Source: Streptomyces roseifaciens (GTDB taxonomy: Bacteria > Actinomycetota > Actinomycetes > Streptomycetales > Streptomycetaceae). From it: 64,000 nucleotides of DNA. Below, one piece after another: positions 63,797 through 64,000 of the stretch (its first letter is position 1; each line of letters starts with the position of its first letter). A program made the translations under genes and the position numbers. The DNA lies in assembly GCF_001445655.1 (NCBI RefSeq), contig NZ_LNBE01000004.1, forward strand, positions 310,001-374,000, written 5' to 3'. A model generated the notes under the pieces. It had not been told where the DNA came from. It made no database searches and saw only the letters and a list, made by a program, of their open reading frames with translations.

Positions 63797-64000
63797 GCAG
63801 CATGTCCGACGGCGGGGGCACCTCGCGGGTCGCGATCCGCCTCATCGTCATCCAGATCCTCGTCTTCTCCCTCCTGCTCACCCTCGCCGGCCGCCTCTGG
63901 TACCTCCAGATCCGCAACGGCGACGAGTACACGGCCGAAGCCGCCGACAACCACATCCAGCAGGTCGTCGCCCCGGCCACCCGCGGCTCGATACTGGACG
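63793..64000 (+). CDS. mrdA: Penicillin-binding protein 2 (3' end outside window)
   Basis: 69 residues are visible: short polar head, a membrane helix (LIVIQILVFSLLLTLAGRLW), then YLQIRNGDEYTAEAADNHIQ and VVAPATRGSILD, the conserved start of class B PBP N-terminal domains. The GTG overlaps the mreD stop. Position after mreD fits mrdA/pbp2 of the Streptomyces spore wall complex. Confidence 0.9.
   Translation, partial: MSSMSDGGGTSRVAIRLIVIQILVFSLLLTLAGRLWYLQIRNGDEYTAEAADNHIQQVVAPATRGSILD

Overview
The window is high-GC actinobacterial chromosome and almost certainly Streptomyces. GTG starts are frequent, and bioY-, mre- and clp-type housekeeping genes sit among many secreted proteins. TTA leucine codons are nearly absent. 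The gene order malQ, pepN, asd, sodF, rpiB, tRNA-Gly/tRNA-Pro, tig, clpP1-clpP2-clpX, valS, folC, ndk, mreBCD matches the conserved core of Streptomyces coelicolor as I recall it; no search was run.

Layout. 0-7 kb: a cut-off MscS channel, an HNH nuclease, a secreted GH84 glycosidase, malQ and a small membrane protein. 7-14 kb: an acyl-ACP desaturase behind a repeated operator-like site, aminopeptidase N, asd, and a pair made of a small Ig-like protein and a V8-like protease. 14-20 kb: a large secreted subtilase and a Tat-exported metallophosphoesterase, divergent, with a PHO-box-like direct repeat facing each gene. 20-25 kb: an AbiEi/DUF559-like protein, a second aminopeptidase N, a DsbA-like oxidoreductase and sodF with a Nur-type nickel operator. 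25-31 kb: three paralogous amino-acid permeases flanking a C-terminally broken bioY. 31-37 kb: rpiB, a Nei/Fpg glycosylase, an Eis-like acetyltransferase, a membrane PP2C phosphatase next to a mini-RSH HD hydrolase, and an acyltransferase. 37-42.4 kb: tRNA-Gly(UCC), tRNA-Pro(UGG), trigger factor, clpP1 with a ClgR-type box, clpP2 and clpX.

42.4-49 kb is accessory: an Rpn-family remnant, an ACT protein, a DUF4232 secreted protein, the only gene I found with a TTA codon, a 74-bp imperfect inverted repeat, a GntR regulator with its divergent partner, and three tandem paralogues of a membrane-anchored extracytoplasmic family. 49-51.7 kb is valS, apparently leaderless. 52-58.1 kb is a co-oriented block of a GT87-like membrane protein, a processive GT2 synthase, UDP-GlcNAc 2-epimerase, an OmpR regulator and a PAS histidine kinase. 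It lies between valS and folC and looks like a regulated surface-glycan locus. 58.3-64 kb is folC, DUF4233, ndk, mreB, mreC, mreD and the start of penicillin-binding protein 2.

The best leads are the paired PHO-like boxes, the valS-folC glycan block, the tandem membrane family, the single TTA-codon gene, the broken bioY, and enzymes with unusual active sites (GH84 with QD instead of DD; a CPWA oxidoreductase).
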